Shown piece by piece: positions 35,320 to 45,816 of a stretch of 64,000 nucleotides of DNA. A program made the position numbers and the translations under genes. Source of the stretch: Prostheceraeus crozeri (lineage: Eukaryota > Platyhelminthes > Polycladida > Euryleptidae); contig CAJQUW010016957.1 in assembly GCA_907163375.1 (NCBI GenBank), forward strand, positions 248,001 to 312,000, given 5' to 3'. The notes under the pieces are model-generated. The model had not been told where the DNA came from. It did no database searches and saw only the letters and a program-made list of their open reading frames with translations. How positions within the stretch are numbered: position 1 is the stretch's first letter; each line of letters starts with the position of its first letter.

Positions 35320-36430
35320 GGTATCATGATTTTGACATTGTCTTCTTTCTGCGCATAGTCTTTCGAATATCCTTGAAATTTTGCAAATAAGCGAATAATA
35401 ATCTGGTAAATCATGCTTAATCACAAGATGTCAAATTTTAATACGGAGGCGCAGAACGTCGAATTGTAATCTTCATTTTTATTTCGACTTTTAATTTAAC
35501 TAGATGGTCAATTTAGACAACCCAGGACATCTGCAGTGCTTCACTATGATAGTTACCATGTTGCATGAGAACAGGCAATGCATGTTACAAAATTTAAAAC
35601 GTTTTATTTCAAAATTGGATAACTTTGCGTTGCAGGTTGAGATGTTAAAATGTGCACAAATGAAGATATTCAGATGATTCTCTGCCTGAAAAATTAATGA
35701 AGGTGATAAAGCATTTTCAATTTACAAATGAGATTCTTCAGTAGCAAAATGAATTACAAATATAATAAAAAAGTTGAATGGGTGTTCATAAAAACCGACC
35801 CCCCTGTTTAACATAATAAAAATTGACCAAATAATAATAGTGAAGTTACAATCTTGCATGACAAAACAAAGAAGATGTCACTGATAATACATTGCCAGAT
35901 GATCATACTAGGTGACATGCCACGCCCAATTCACGGAACACTCCAAACATCTGTGGTTAAGGACATTCTATTCCTCTACGCGGGTACATACGCACTGCAC
36001 TAAGAGTCAGAAATCACGTGATCTGATGCTGTTAAAACATGGGGAATGTTTATGAATACGCGCGGGCGAGCGTGTATAGTCTACGGTTTTCTGCGTTGCC
36101 GCTTGAACCACGGATGAACCACTAAGCATGTTCTGTCTTCCCTGAGCATGAAATTGATGTCCTATCACATTGTTTAGCCTCTGATACATGCAGACACATG
36201 AGACGCAAAGTCCATATGACAGGACTGCCGACAGATGTTGCAGCAATGTCACGCACAGCCACGGATGTTTAGGGTCATGTGTAATTACGCGTAATTGAGC
36301 GTGGCATGTCACCTAGTCTAATATCCATCAAAAAGGGATGGAAAAATCTGCGCATCGAAATCCAAAGACTATGGTATGGAGCTGTGGAGCCAAAAAAGTG
36401 ATACCAGTAGTGATTCACACGCGTGGAGCA
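35320..36430. other. No gene seen
   Basis: Nothing coding is recognisable. The stretch 35500-35590 (ATGGTCAATTTAGACAACC and onward) is the parent-like copy of 40540-40586 plus 41188-41225 and provides the empty site for the transposon inserted there. Confidence 0.4.
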
Positions 36431-36439
36431 TGTACAGCC

Positions 36440-36600
36440 ACCTTATAGTGAAGTACCCGAACGCTATTCCAGGAGACTTTCCGTGTACAACGCATGACTG
36501 CAGAAGCACTTCTTGGCATTGCAGTGCCCATATCCTTTGAAGGGTATTTGATCTCCCTTGGTCTTGGTAAGACTCCGAGATCTAATAAATAATCTATCAG
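36440..36600 (+). mobile_element. Fragment of restriction-endonuclease LINE 3' end
   Basis: KYPNAIPGDF followed, after a frame change, by AEALLGIAVPIS resembles the C-terminus of the LINE at 5563-6838 (KYLKEIPGHHHV and QKAALLGSA). The downstream GGTAAGACTCCGAGATCT also resembles that element's GGTAGGATTCCGAGATCT tail. Short and weak. Confidence 0.4.
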
Positions 36601-37309
36601 CCAAAAGGAGGTCGTGATGTACAAAAAATGAAAAATAATAATATTGACGTTTATTGTAGAGAAAGGACTTAATAATGTGAATCGTAAGCTCAAACAAATT
36701 ACAATGCGTTTCATTATGAGTGCACACAAATCAAAACAAAGTAAAAGTTAAAGTAGGCATTGCGAGTGCAGTATACACGGCAAAAATGCAAAAGTAGTTG
36801 CTATGGATGAAGGATTCCGTCGTTGATTTCGTTGAGAAAAGTTTGTACTTACGAGTCTACTCATGGCTGTAATAAAGAGTCACCCAGCAGTTCGATTTGA
36901 TTAGTGGAAGGCAAAATGTCTCTAGGTAATTTTCTTGGTGCTAGGTGGTGTAGAAGATGTCTGCTGTCTGTGACAAGTTCTTGAAATAGCCGAAAACCTT
37001 ATATTGTTCTTCGGTAAGCCAAGGGACCGAAACAATTACATTCATAAGAAAGGCCACAAATTGTTCCGTTTGCTCTTGTTTGAATACTTTCCAATTGCCT
37101 TTCTAGTTGGACTTGGAACACTGCGGAGCGCAACATTCGAGAATACTCCTTATCGACCCTATGTAAATTTGAAAGAGGGATTTTTTGTCCATGAAGAGCT
37201 TGAGTAACCTCAAAGGTCCAAGTCTAAATGAGGGCAAATCCATTTTATATAACAACATTTGTCAAAAAACGTGTCTTTTGTCTGTAAAATCTTTAGTTTT
37301 CGACCGATT
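36601..37309. other. No gene seen
   Basis: AT-rich; a 67-codon frame at 37004-37207 is not similar to anything I recognise. Confidence 0.35.
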
Positions 37310-38815
37310 TTCATAATATTTTTTCATCTTGATCCTTAGGATTTCTTCTTTTCGGTCATGATAAATTCAAATTAATCTAACAAAGTTTTCTGCATGAAAA
37401 CTTTAGCTCAAGGCAGAAAAAGTATCAAAAATTCCTGTCCCAAGCAAGATACTCCATCTTCGGAAAGAAAATTCGTTGTGATTTACTTAAATTATGCATA
37501 TATAAAGTTATGTATCATGTGACAGCGCAAGAACCGTAGTTTTAACCTGACTATAATTCATGGTTGCATTTGCATTGATTTGGTGTTTTTCTTCAATTAG
37601 CCTTTGTCCTCTAAAAATTGTCTTCTCACCGGTGCACATTTCGCAACTTAGAAATGACGTTCTAACTTTTTTTATACGACAAAATACATCATTTGTAAGT
37701 CCAGTTGTCGCATCATAGCGAAGAATCAACCATGGATCATCACATAATTGAGCAATTGAATTCTAAGAAAATGACCTGTGTTCTATCGACTAGACTTTTT
37801 TGATTTTTCTCAAAATTTCTAATTGTTGCTGAAATCACATTTTTTCCGGATCTCATGAAACTCACAGAATTATCAAGAACCATAATGTTGTCATGCATGC
37901 GAAATTTTGTTTGAAAAGACGATGATTATCATTTCAAAATCTCGTAAAACTGCAGAATCTGACCGACACCACAAAATTATCGGTCAGAAGAGATCTGGTA
38001 ATGCAAATACGAAACTTGTGAAAATACTCATCTGGTGTTGTCGCCACTATGACTTTCGGATTCAGCGTGAAAAATTGAACATATATGCAAATTTTCAAAG
38101 AAAACAAGGTTGCAAAGTTGAAAAGACAAGAATGGCCGAAAATGTTGTTTTATCAAATGGATTTACTCATGAAGCTTTGTTGCGTACCTTATGCACATTA
38201 TCATTGCCTTATGCACATTATCATTGCCTTATGCACATATCAGATCAGTTTCATTTTTGATCCTTCACAATTAGCCTATATTTCTCAGTACCTGTCTTTC
38301 AATACTCTGAAACGCGATGCATTCAGTTCTGTTATTCTGTGACAAAAATCCTATAACTGCACAAAGTCGCTTTCGTTTAATTGAAATACTCATTTTGAGG
38401 CTGAAATGTATGAATGAATGGCAGACAGCAATTCTATTTTAAAAGGTCACAAGGCACAATCGTTGGACGGTAGAATTATTAATTTGAAAGTTCTGAGCAA
38501 AAGTTATTCATTTGGATGTCCTTTGTGCTCCAAAACAGTGGAGGATGTCTGTACATCGTCTTTGGTGTCTTCATCTTGCGCCAGGGCTTTTAAAAAAAAA
38601 TTTAGCATTTCGACTTTGGCTTCTGCCCTGCAAATAAATCGCAGTAATCGTGAATCTGATGAGCGTAAGGATTTCTTAACTCATAAATTTCGATTTTTTG
38701 TTATCAGAGGGTCATGATTCGCTTTCAAAGTTAACAGAATATCGGCATGTGATTGGCTCTTCATTTGCGCGATAACTTTGTTCTTGACGACGATCGAAGT
38801 CAACTGCGGTCAACT
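37310..38815 (+). repeat. Unclassified 1.5-kb dispersed repeat, copy 2
   Basis: Second copy of the repeat at 23767-25271, same orientation. It differs by scattered substitutions, a local expansion of a 20-bp word (TTATGCACATTATCATTGCC near 38189-38230) and small gaps. Its right end runs directly into the duplicated TRAF neighbourhood through the shared word GGTCAACTC. Confidence 0.8.
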
Positions 38816-39470
38816 CTCATAGTCTACTATCTCTGTGTGTCGTGTGACAATTGTATTCGCAGCTCGTTAAATTTTCAGCTTCAGCGATGAGACTGATGAC
38901 CTTAGAAGGCCGATCCTTAGGTTTTTTGAATAGCGTCTTTGAAATAGGATGAAATCATGGACTTCTAAATATAATGACACTTAAGAAGTCCATGGATGAA
39001 GCAAATCAGTGCATAAACTGATCGCAATGATAGCGGGAGCTACGGCAGAATACATCATCCATGCTGTTCAAGAGAATAATATTTTATATGTTGTATGTGC
39101 ACTGCATCCACGGCTGCGGATACCAAGCACGACTGAGGGACCATGAGGATCACATCAACTTTTGTCCAATCACTGCTTCATCTTCTCATTGAAATATTCT
39201 GACTGTCCGTTGAAAAAGTTGGAAAAATAAAATACTGAATTGAAAGGTATCATGATTTTGACATTGTCTTCTTTCTGCGCACAGTCTTCCGAATATCCTT
39301 GAAATTTTGCAAATAAGCGAATAATAATCTGGTAAATCATGCTCAATCACAGGATGTCAAATTTTAATGTAAGCTTCTATCGGTCGAATGGCAACGGAGG
39401 CGCAGAACGTCGAATTGTAGTCTTCATTTTTACTTCGACTTTTAATTTAACTAAAGAATAAAATTTGACC
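38816..39470 (+). pseudogene. Rearranged partial duplicate of the TRAF-like locus
   Basis: 38816-39085 copies 33540-33840, and 39098-39470 copies 35169-35500. The parent stretch between them, including the RING half of the gene, is missing. What remains of the coding part is the single TRAF-type finger (IHGCGYQARLRDHEDH), the stop and the poly(A) signal. Nothing at the joint looks like a splice junction, so this is a DNA-level duplication with deletion rather than a processed copy. Confidence 0.75.
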
Positions 39471-39486
39471 TAACTGCGGAGCTTTC

Positions 39487-40420
39487 ATAGCCATGTTAAA
39501 CAAGTAATTCTACTCCCTGTACTGTTATTGCATCCTGTTATTGCTTACCTTGTCCTTACTTTCTTTAAGGACGTCTTTAAGAATGTTGACGATAGGTGTT
39601 CGAATGATGCTAACCTAAAAGAAAGTGATAGCAACCTCAATACTGTTTTGATTAGTAATGGATTCAAATCCATTAGCAGGCCTACTAGCAAAGCTAAAAT
39701 CACCAAAAATACAGATAGCAAGACTAAAGATGATTCGGTCTTCCTAAAATTAAATTTTGTTAATGATTCTTGTTCTCGTAAACTGAAACACCTTAGAAAG
39801 AAGTTTAATCTACCTATCAAGATTGTCAATAAACCAGGAACGCAATTAGGCAAATATTTTTCGAACTATAATAATTCAAAGGCATGCAGTTGCAATATTT
39901 GTAAGAGCCTACCCGATAACATGAACTGTAGCGTTCGTTATGTTGTTTATAGGTTTTCGTGCAACTTTTGCAGCAAAACGTATATTGGTTCGACTAACCA
40001 CCCCTTCTTTACGCGCTTTCATGAGGATCGCAGATCTATTACTAATGTCGACGGTTCGAGAGCTCTCGCCAATCATGTTCTTGTTAATCATTCTAATTCT
40101 TTGATGACCATTACTGATTTGACCATTGATTTTCTTGACAGTCAGACCGATCCTGTACGCACTAGAATTTCTGAAGCAAACTTTATTGATTTCTTGAAGC
40201 CTGAATTGAATAGGAAGCATGAGCTGCTGAACAGCAATCGTTGTATATAAAGATTGAAATTCATTATTCTCGTGTTCACCAGCTACCCATGAGTATGTGT
40301 CTGTGAGACAAAACGTCGGGATTTTATCAGTCACTTACTCGCTTTTATTTTAACTACATTACCTCATCCTTCAATAAAAGTACAGGGAACAGAATAATTT
40401 GTTTTAACATGGCTATGAAT
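39487..40420 (+). mobile_element. Penelope-like element C, endonuclease end, with inverted flanks
   Basis: An open frame (39528-40250) carries the linker (KLKHLRKKFNLPIKIVNKPG), a CSCNIC cysteine motif and the GIY-YIG core (YVVYRFSCNFCSKTYIGST). It ends in the SEANFIDFLKPELNRKHE tail typical of PLE endonucleases. About 38 bp at 39487-39524 (TCATAGCCATGTTAAA onward) are inverted at 40381-40420. A hammerhead-like tail follows the stop. The reverse transcriptase part is absent, so the copy is 5'-truncated. Confidence 0.85.
40285..40320 (+). ncRNA. Degenerate hammerhead ribozyme-like motif in PLE tail
   Basis: The order is CCC, then ATGAGTA where CTGATGA is expected, a stem TGTCT/AGACA with a GTG loop, AAAAC, the cleavage-type triplet GTC and GGG that pairs with the leading CCC. 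PLEs are known to carry hammerhead motifs in their terminal regions. The conserved core is altered, so it is probably inactive. Confidence 0.5.
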
Positions 40421-40586
40421 AATTACCTCCCGTCAAAAGCAGTTAACATGAGGAGTTTTACCTACCTTGATTTGAAAATCGCTGATATCAAATGAAATCC
40501 ACTTCTAGCGGTCTAAATTATCAAATTGCTCACCAGGCAGTGATCATGGTTAATTTAAACAACCTAGAGGAGTGCTTCATTAGGAT

Positions 40587-41187
40587 CACAGAATTAAATA
40601 TTTTGTTTATCTGCTTCGGTTTGCTAGAAGTGTGATTAATACGAAATCGACGGCACATCGAGTAACCTATTCAGTGGGCAGAAAGGAATTCCTAATACCT
40701 TACAGAGATAGGAAAAAAAGTCGTGCGTCGCTTGCGGATTAATGTGACTTCCAGCAAAGTGCTTCTATTGCCAAAATTCCTTCAGATTCGAAGAATTCAG
40801 ATCATTGCGCACAAGTTTTCTCCATAATGTTGGCCCTTCCGATCATTATTAAAGAAAGTAGCAGGCGTACGAAAATTAGTTCACTTAATGATCCTCTCCT
40901 CGGCATTCCTCACTGTATAGTGCATACACTGAATCGTAACCAAGAAAGCGATGTGCATTTTGGTGTGTGCGAAGTGATATCACAGCACGCACGCCTCTCT
41001 CACTGGCTCTGGTGTCCTCTGCTGACAGCTTATTGTTTGCCATTTCCAATAGCAAGCGATACACGAATTATCCATTCGAGAAGGAGCAAGTTGTCTAATT
41101 CTGTGATGTGCCATTTCAATATTAAGGTTACATACAATTCTTCCTTTCTAGGAAACCGAAGCGCGCGCAGATGAATCTAATTCTGTG
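40587..41187. mobile_element. Non-autonomous inverted-repeat transposon, copy 1
   Basis: Ends are CACAGAATTAAAT and, inverted, CACAGAATTAGAT. The flanking 8-mers ATTAGGAT at 40579-40586 and 41188-41195 are identical. The related sequence near 35535 runs through without the insert, so it is an empty site. The 601-bp length and lack of a gene mark it as non-autonomous. The CACAG start does not fit hAT well; P-like and other 8-bp-duplication families are alternatives. Confidence 0.85.
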
Positions 41188-41344
41188 ATTAGGATAGTCA
41201 CCATGCCGTATGAGAACAATTAGCGATGTTATATTAAGAAATGAAGAATTAGGCCTTGAAATTTTATTGTACGACATGCGTCGGCCAGCTCTCTTTCGGG
41301 CCTCTGACAGGCATTGTACAAAATATACACTTTACAGAATTGTG

Positions 41345-41680
41345 CGCTACTATTCTTTCCCCTCCACATTTTTCAAGTTTTCCAAATTCATCCAATTTCA
41401 CCAAAGTTAGTCACATTGAATCTAGAATAGACTTGATATGTCACTGAGTGGTAGTGCAATTCCACTGAGAAGTCTTACTTGAACCCTGAGATGAAGGATT
41501 GTTCCCTTGAAACTTACTCAGGCAAGGTACAGCTGTGATCATGAACTTCGTGGCACTGTTGTCTACGGTGAACGACAAAGCAAGTGTTGTCAAGACAGTT
41601 CTATTGTACTACAAAACAGAGGAATTTTACACCTCTTCAACGCTTTTACGACGGTAGTGAGACTGCCCTTAAGAGCAAGA
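41345..41680 (+). repeat. Duplicate of 34050-34380
   Basis: Shares long words with the stretch upstream of the TRAF-like gene, such as TAGAATAGACTTGAT and GTACAGCTGTGATCATGAAC. It lies downstream of the other duplicated blocks, so block order differs between the two loci. Confidence 0.65.
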
Positions 41681-41689
41681 GCAAGGTTG

Positions 41690-42912
41690 GGTCGAGACCC
41701 CAAGATTGTACCAAGAGTGGCTATTTCTCTAATGAAATGGAACAACAATTTCCAGAACATGTTTGGAATTTTGATTGAGATTTAAAATTGCATGAAGATA
41801 TTTTGAATCATGCCATATTGTACATATTGCTATCCAATTAATATGTATTCAATGTTCATATTAATTACCGTTTATTGCATGAATTTGTTATTGCGGAATT
41901 GAGGCAATATTAGTATTCAGCTAAAAGTTTTAATTATCGGCATAGGTTATCTCTGGGTTTAATATCATCAACCCTGTTTACGTGTACAGCCTAATAATCA
42001 CATAATTAGAACAACATGCATGACTAAGCTATACATTCTTTACAACATGTCTGATCGAGAAACGAAACACACATAACATAGGCTCGTATAAGATGAAAAT
42101 AGCACAAATGTAGATGCGACGATATTTTTACTAATCGTAAGAGGCAATCATCAAAGAATGTCACTGCATTAAATGATACCGATATCTTTCTATTTCTAAT
42201 ACATGTAGCCTAATAGTAGAATAAACAATATAGGCCGAAGTTTTTAACTTTCAAGGCAAGAGGCTATATGAAGCAAGTTATCTACGAATTGTTACAGGCT
42301 ACCAATTTAACAGCATAAGCGTTATACAGGTATTGGTTTAATGCGCTGCATTTTTTCATTCTTATTTGTTTTATTTCACGCAAAATGATGTATACAAAAT
42401 TCTGTCTAACACAATACGCATTACATCTAGCTTAATGGATTAAATTCAAAAGGAATCCATGGGTAATCAAAGCATAGTTAAAAAAGCTAGCTAAACAAAC
42501 TATCAGATGGGCATTTGCGGTAGGTCTATATCAAAGTTGATGATAGCACAGATAGAAAGACCAATCGTGTGGTAAGCTTACATGTAGATGACTTGCTACG
42601 ACATGATGTGTTCGCATGCTTAGGCAGAATTTTTCCAAGAAAAAAGCGAATGATCATTCATGCTCCATTTCTTTACTCTTAGGTTCTCACTCTTGGGGGA
42701 ATACCCAAGCTCTTGGGTCCGCACCCCCAAGACTACCCAAAACCCGAGAGTGAACCCAAGACCCAAGACCCAACCTTGGCAAGAGAAGGTCGTTGACGTT
42801 GCAACACTCACAGGTGTCAACAACACAAATGCAGGTGAGTGGGGGGAAGAATAGAAGTGCCAATAGCCCGCAGACAAAGGCCTTAAGGTTTTGGTTGATC
42901 GAAATTTATTCA
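41690..42912. other. No gene; low-complexity CCCAAG block
   Basis: Mostly AT-rich sequence without coding signal. At about 42680-42780 there is a low-complexity block of CCCAAG/CTTGGG words in both orientations, able to fold back on itself. Nothing else recognised. Confidence 0.4.
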
Positions 42913-42947
42913 CCATAGCGCTTTCAAACGTTTACGCTCATCATCAG
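42913..42947 (-). ncRNA. Hammerhead-like core in the tail of PLE D
   Basis: On the minus strand the PLE tail reads CTGATGATGAGCG, a TAAA loop, CGTTTGAAAGCGC and then TATGG. CTGATGA and GAAA are the two conserved hammerhead core words, with a weak stem between them. Stem I pairing is poor, so this is only a candidate. Confidence 0.35.
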
Positions 42948-44388
42948 TTGCATACACAGTCTAAAAGAATACAATATCGACACGTTTATATACAAGGCAA
43001 AATAGAGAGAAGTTTAAGATAAAAAGAGTTCTTCCGATCACAAGTTGTTGTTCATCAATATCTTCTTCTCGTCGATGTACTGCTTGATGAATAGAGATTC
43101 AGCGACACATGTGTTCGAGGTAAGCATGAGAATTTTAGAGCAATCACCAGACGGTGGATGAGTATGCATAGATATCTCTGATGCTGGTCTGCCTTTGATA
43201 TGTTCGGTTATTCTGGTTTGTGCATGTCTCCGTGTTTCACCGATGTAATACTGTTGGCAGCATTCACACTTGTTTTCATATACGATCACAGAATTAGATT
43301 GTTTAATCGCATCACTTTGCTAGAAGTGCAAACTGATTCAAACAGATGGCACATGCAGGAACTTAATAAGTAGGCAAAAAGAAATCTTTAATACCTTACA
43401 GAGATAGGAAAAATAGTCATGCGTCGCTTGCGGATTGCTCTGAATTCCTTCAAAATGCTCCGATCGCCACGATTCCTTCGGATTCGACGAATTCAGATCA
43501 TTGCGCAAAAGTTTTCTCGATAATGTTTGGACCTCCGATCATCATTAAAAAAAGTTAGCAGGCGCATGAAAAAACGTTCACAAACTTCTCTGTAGAACTT
43601 GACATCGTCTGCGTCTCTTTGCTGTGTGATCCGGTTGATAACAGTCATTGAAACTTTGCACAATTTGGCGAGTTTAATGTTGAACTGGCTGCTCATTGTT
43701 CGATTGCTATGGTATTTAGTCAGCAGATATTGCCATTTCAATAACGTTACACGTTCCAATGCTTCCCTTCTAGTCAAACAGAAGAAGAGACGACCTGTCT
43801 AATTCCGTGTATACGATGCATGAAGACACGGAGAAGGGGACTGGGTCTATGTTTTTTAAATCATATTTTGAGTTTTATAGCTGTAAAAGGCTAGACGTAT
43901 TTTGCTTTTGCTAAGACTTTTGTTTAACTGATCAACTCTTTTGCGAATTTCTTCTTCGCTTTCTTTTACGAATGGAATTCTCCAAAAAATGTCTTTTTTA
44001 TCGGTGGTGGGTATTTCACGAGGACAATTGCTTTCCTTAATGGCCCTTTCTATGAAACTGGCTTTGTACGAGTAAAAATGTCTTTTACTGCATTGGAAGC
44101 TCGAATCTTGTCTTCCTCGCTAGAGATGAGACGCTGGGATCTGGTACATAAAGCCTTGATGGCATTTAATTTCTAACTATTCGCAGTACATGACATATAG
44201 GTATGCCGTATAAAGGTATGTGTTCGTCGGTTTCACAAACCATTTAGTAGTGTGACATGTAGACAAGTCTCGTCTACGTATCGGATATACAGTAGAGGCA
44301 TTTCCAGATCTCTTTCAATTTTGTGCATGGCAAATTCAGCCATAATAGGAGCAAGGCCAGAGACCATACTCAAGCCATCGGTCTGAAC
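42948..44388 (-). mobile_element. Penelope-like element D, 3' half
   Basis: On the minus strand from 44388: the reverse transcriptase motifs QTDGLSM, APIMAEFAMHKIERDLE and YIRYVDE, then thumb and linker (FYSYKTQNMI). After an inserted transposon (43287-43809) comes the GIY-YIG endonuclease (YENKCECCQQYYIGETRRH) to about 43038. The 5' half is at 51035-51906, beyond the large hAT. Broken fossil. Confidence 0.8.
43287..43809. mobile_element. Non-autonomous inverted-repeat transposon, copy 2
   Basis: Same family as 40587-41187. It starts CACAGAATTAGATTG and ends CTAATTCCGTG, with identical TATACGAT duplications at 43279-43286 and 43810-43817. Removing it restores continuous PLE sequence just before the endonuclease core. 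The left 250 bp match copy 1; the rest differs. On the minus strand there is a 94-codon open frame (43493-43777) with a helix-turn-helix-like LAKLCKVSMTVINRI, possibly a transposase scrap. Confidence 0.85.
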
Positions 44389-45369
44389 CAGGGGTACGCT
44401 CGACTGAAAAAAGGTGGGTAGGCCCTATTTTGCAACTTTGACCCCTACCCCCTTTAGGTTATGAAAATAAAGTCATTTTTGGAATTTTCAAAATTTCGAC
44501 TTTCTGAAAATATCAGAAAAGCTTCAAATTCTTGAATCTTTGACGTTGATATGTTTAGAATAGAAGTGAAACTCAGACTCAGCCATTCTTAAGCATAGCT
44601 CACAAATGATTCAATTGAAAGACAGGGCCTACTTAATATGAAAACCTAAGTTAGCTGAAATTTCATTGTCCCTCAAATAAAGGTTTATGGGATTAGGAGC
44701 CCTTACTTTAACTTAAGAATTATTGGTATGGTATGCATCTCCAGAAATATGCAGCGAATAAAAAATCGTTTTCATCAAATCTGTGTAATAATATCAGTGC
44801 AACTTTAACAATCAAATTCTGCAAAATCTTTTCCGAGAGCACAATAGTAGATTGAAACAAAATCTACATAACAAACCTTTTCAAATTAAGTCTAAAAACT
44901 CTCCTGAGCAGCAGACAATCCTTTGATAACAAACTAATTAGTAAACTTTCTCAACAGCAAACAAAACAAAAACAATTCAAAGTTGAAAACGTGACTAATG
45001 TTGCACCTGCTCGTATGTACAGTATATAGGCTGTCGTAATCCGACTCAGAGGACGAGATATACATAGTCAATGTCAGAAAACAAGATTTAAACAATAACT
45101 AACAACAAGACTTACAAGTTTTGCACATGTGAACGATAAAACATCTGTGAAATATGGGATTTCCTAGGAGCAGATTCTGATAATGAAATCTTCAGTGGCA
45201 AAATATTAAAGTGCTATACTTATAAACTCTGAAGCAAAAATATTCAATTTTCAAGTGCTCAGCAAAACGCGAGCGATATCCATTTCTATGGATTGCCTCT
45301 ACACGCAAACACGTAGATTATTGAGAGCACTAACATTTGGACAGTTCATGCATGAAACAACAGAACGCC

Positions 45370-45450
45370 GAAAAATTGATGTCGGTAAAGAGACTCGAAC
45401 CACCAACCTCGGAAATCTGGGCGGCCACTCTATGAGGCGAGAACATATCA
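45370..45450 (-). repeat. tRNA-derived SINE-like scrap
   Basis: On the minus strand, TAGAGTGGCCGCC is followed by GAGGTTGGTGGTTCGAGTC, resembling the RNA polymerase III B box (GGTTCGANTC) with tRNA-like spacing. It does not fold into a full tRNA by eye. Confidence 0.4.
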
Positions 45451-45816
45451 TGTGGATTACCTGGTTGTTTTAGATATATCGAGCTTGCGACAAAATTCAG
45501 ATTGTGATCAATTTTTGGTTGGATTTGTTTGATCAGCAGTACCTCTACTCAACTTGCTAAATTAATAATCATTTCTACCTTCATACTTTACACTGATCTG
45601 GCAAAATATAGAACTGCCCGTGCAAAATATGAAAGTACAAGTAATTGAAAATTTATCATATCACTTCCTTCCTAGATGAGCAGAGATCCAACCAAAAATT
45701 TATCACTGTTGCTATTGACTTTATCGGAACATACTTTGTACTGCTTTAGCGTCTATGAATATTATTGATCACTGCACAAACTGCGAAGCGGATGCATTCC
45801 AGAAATGCTAAAATCC

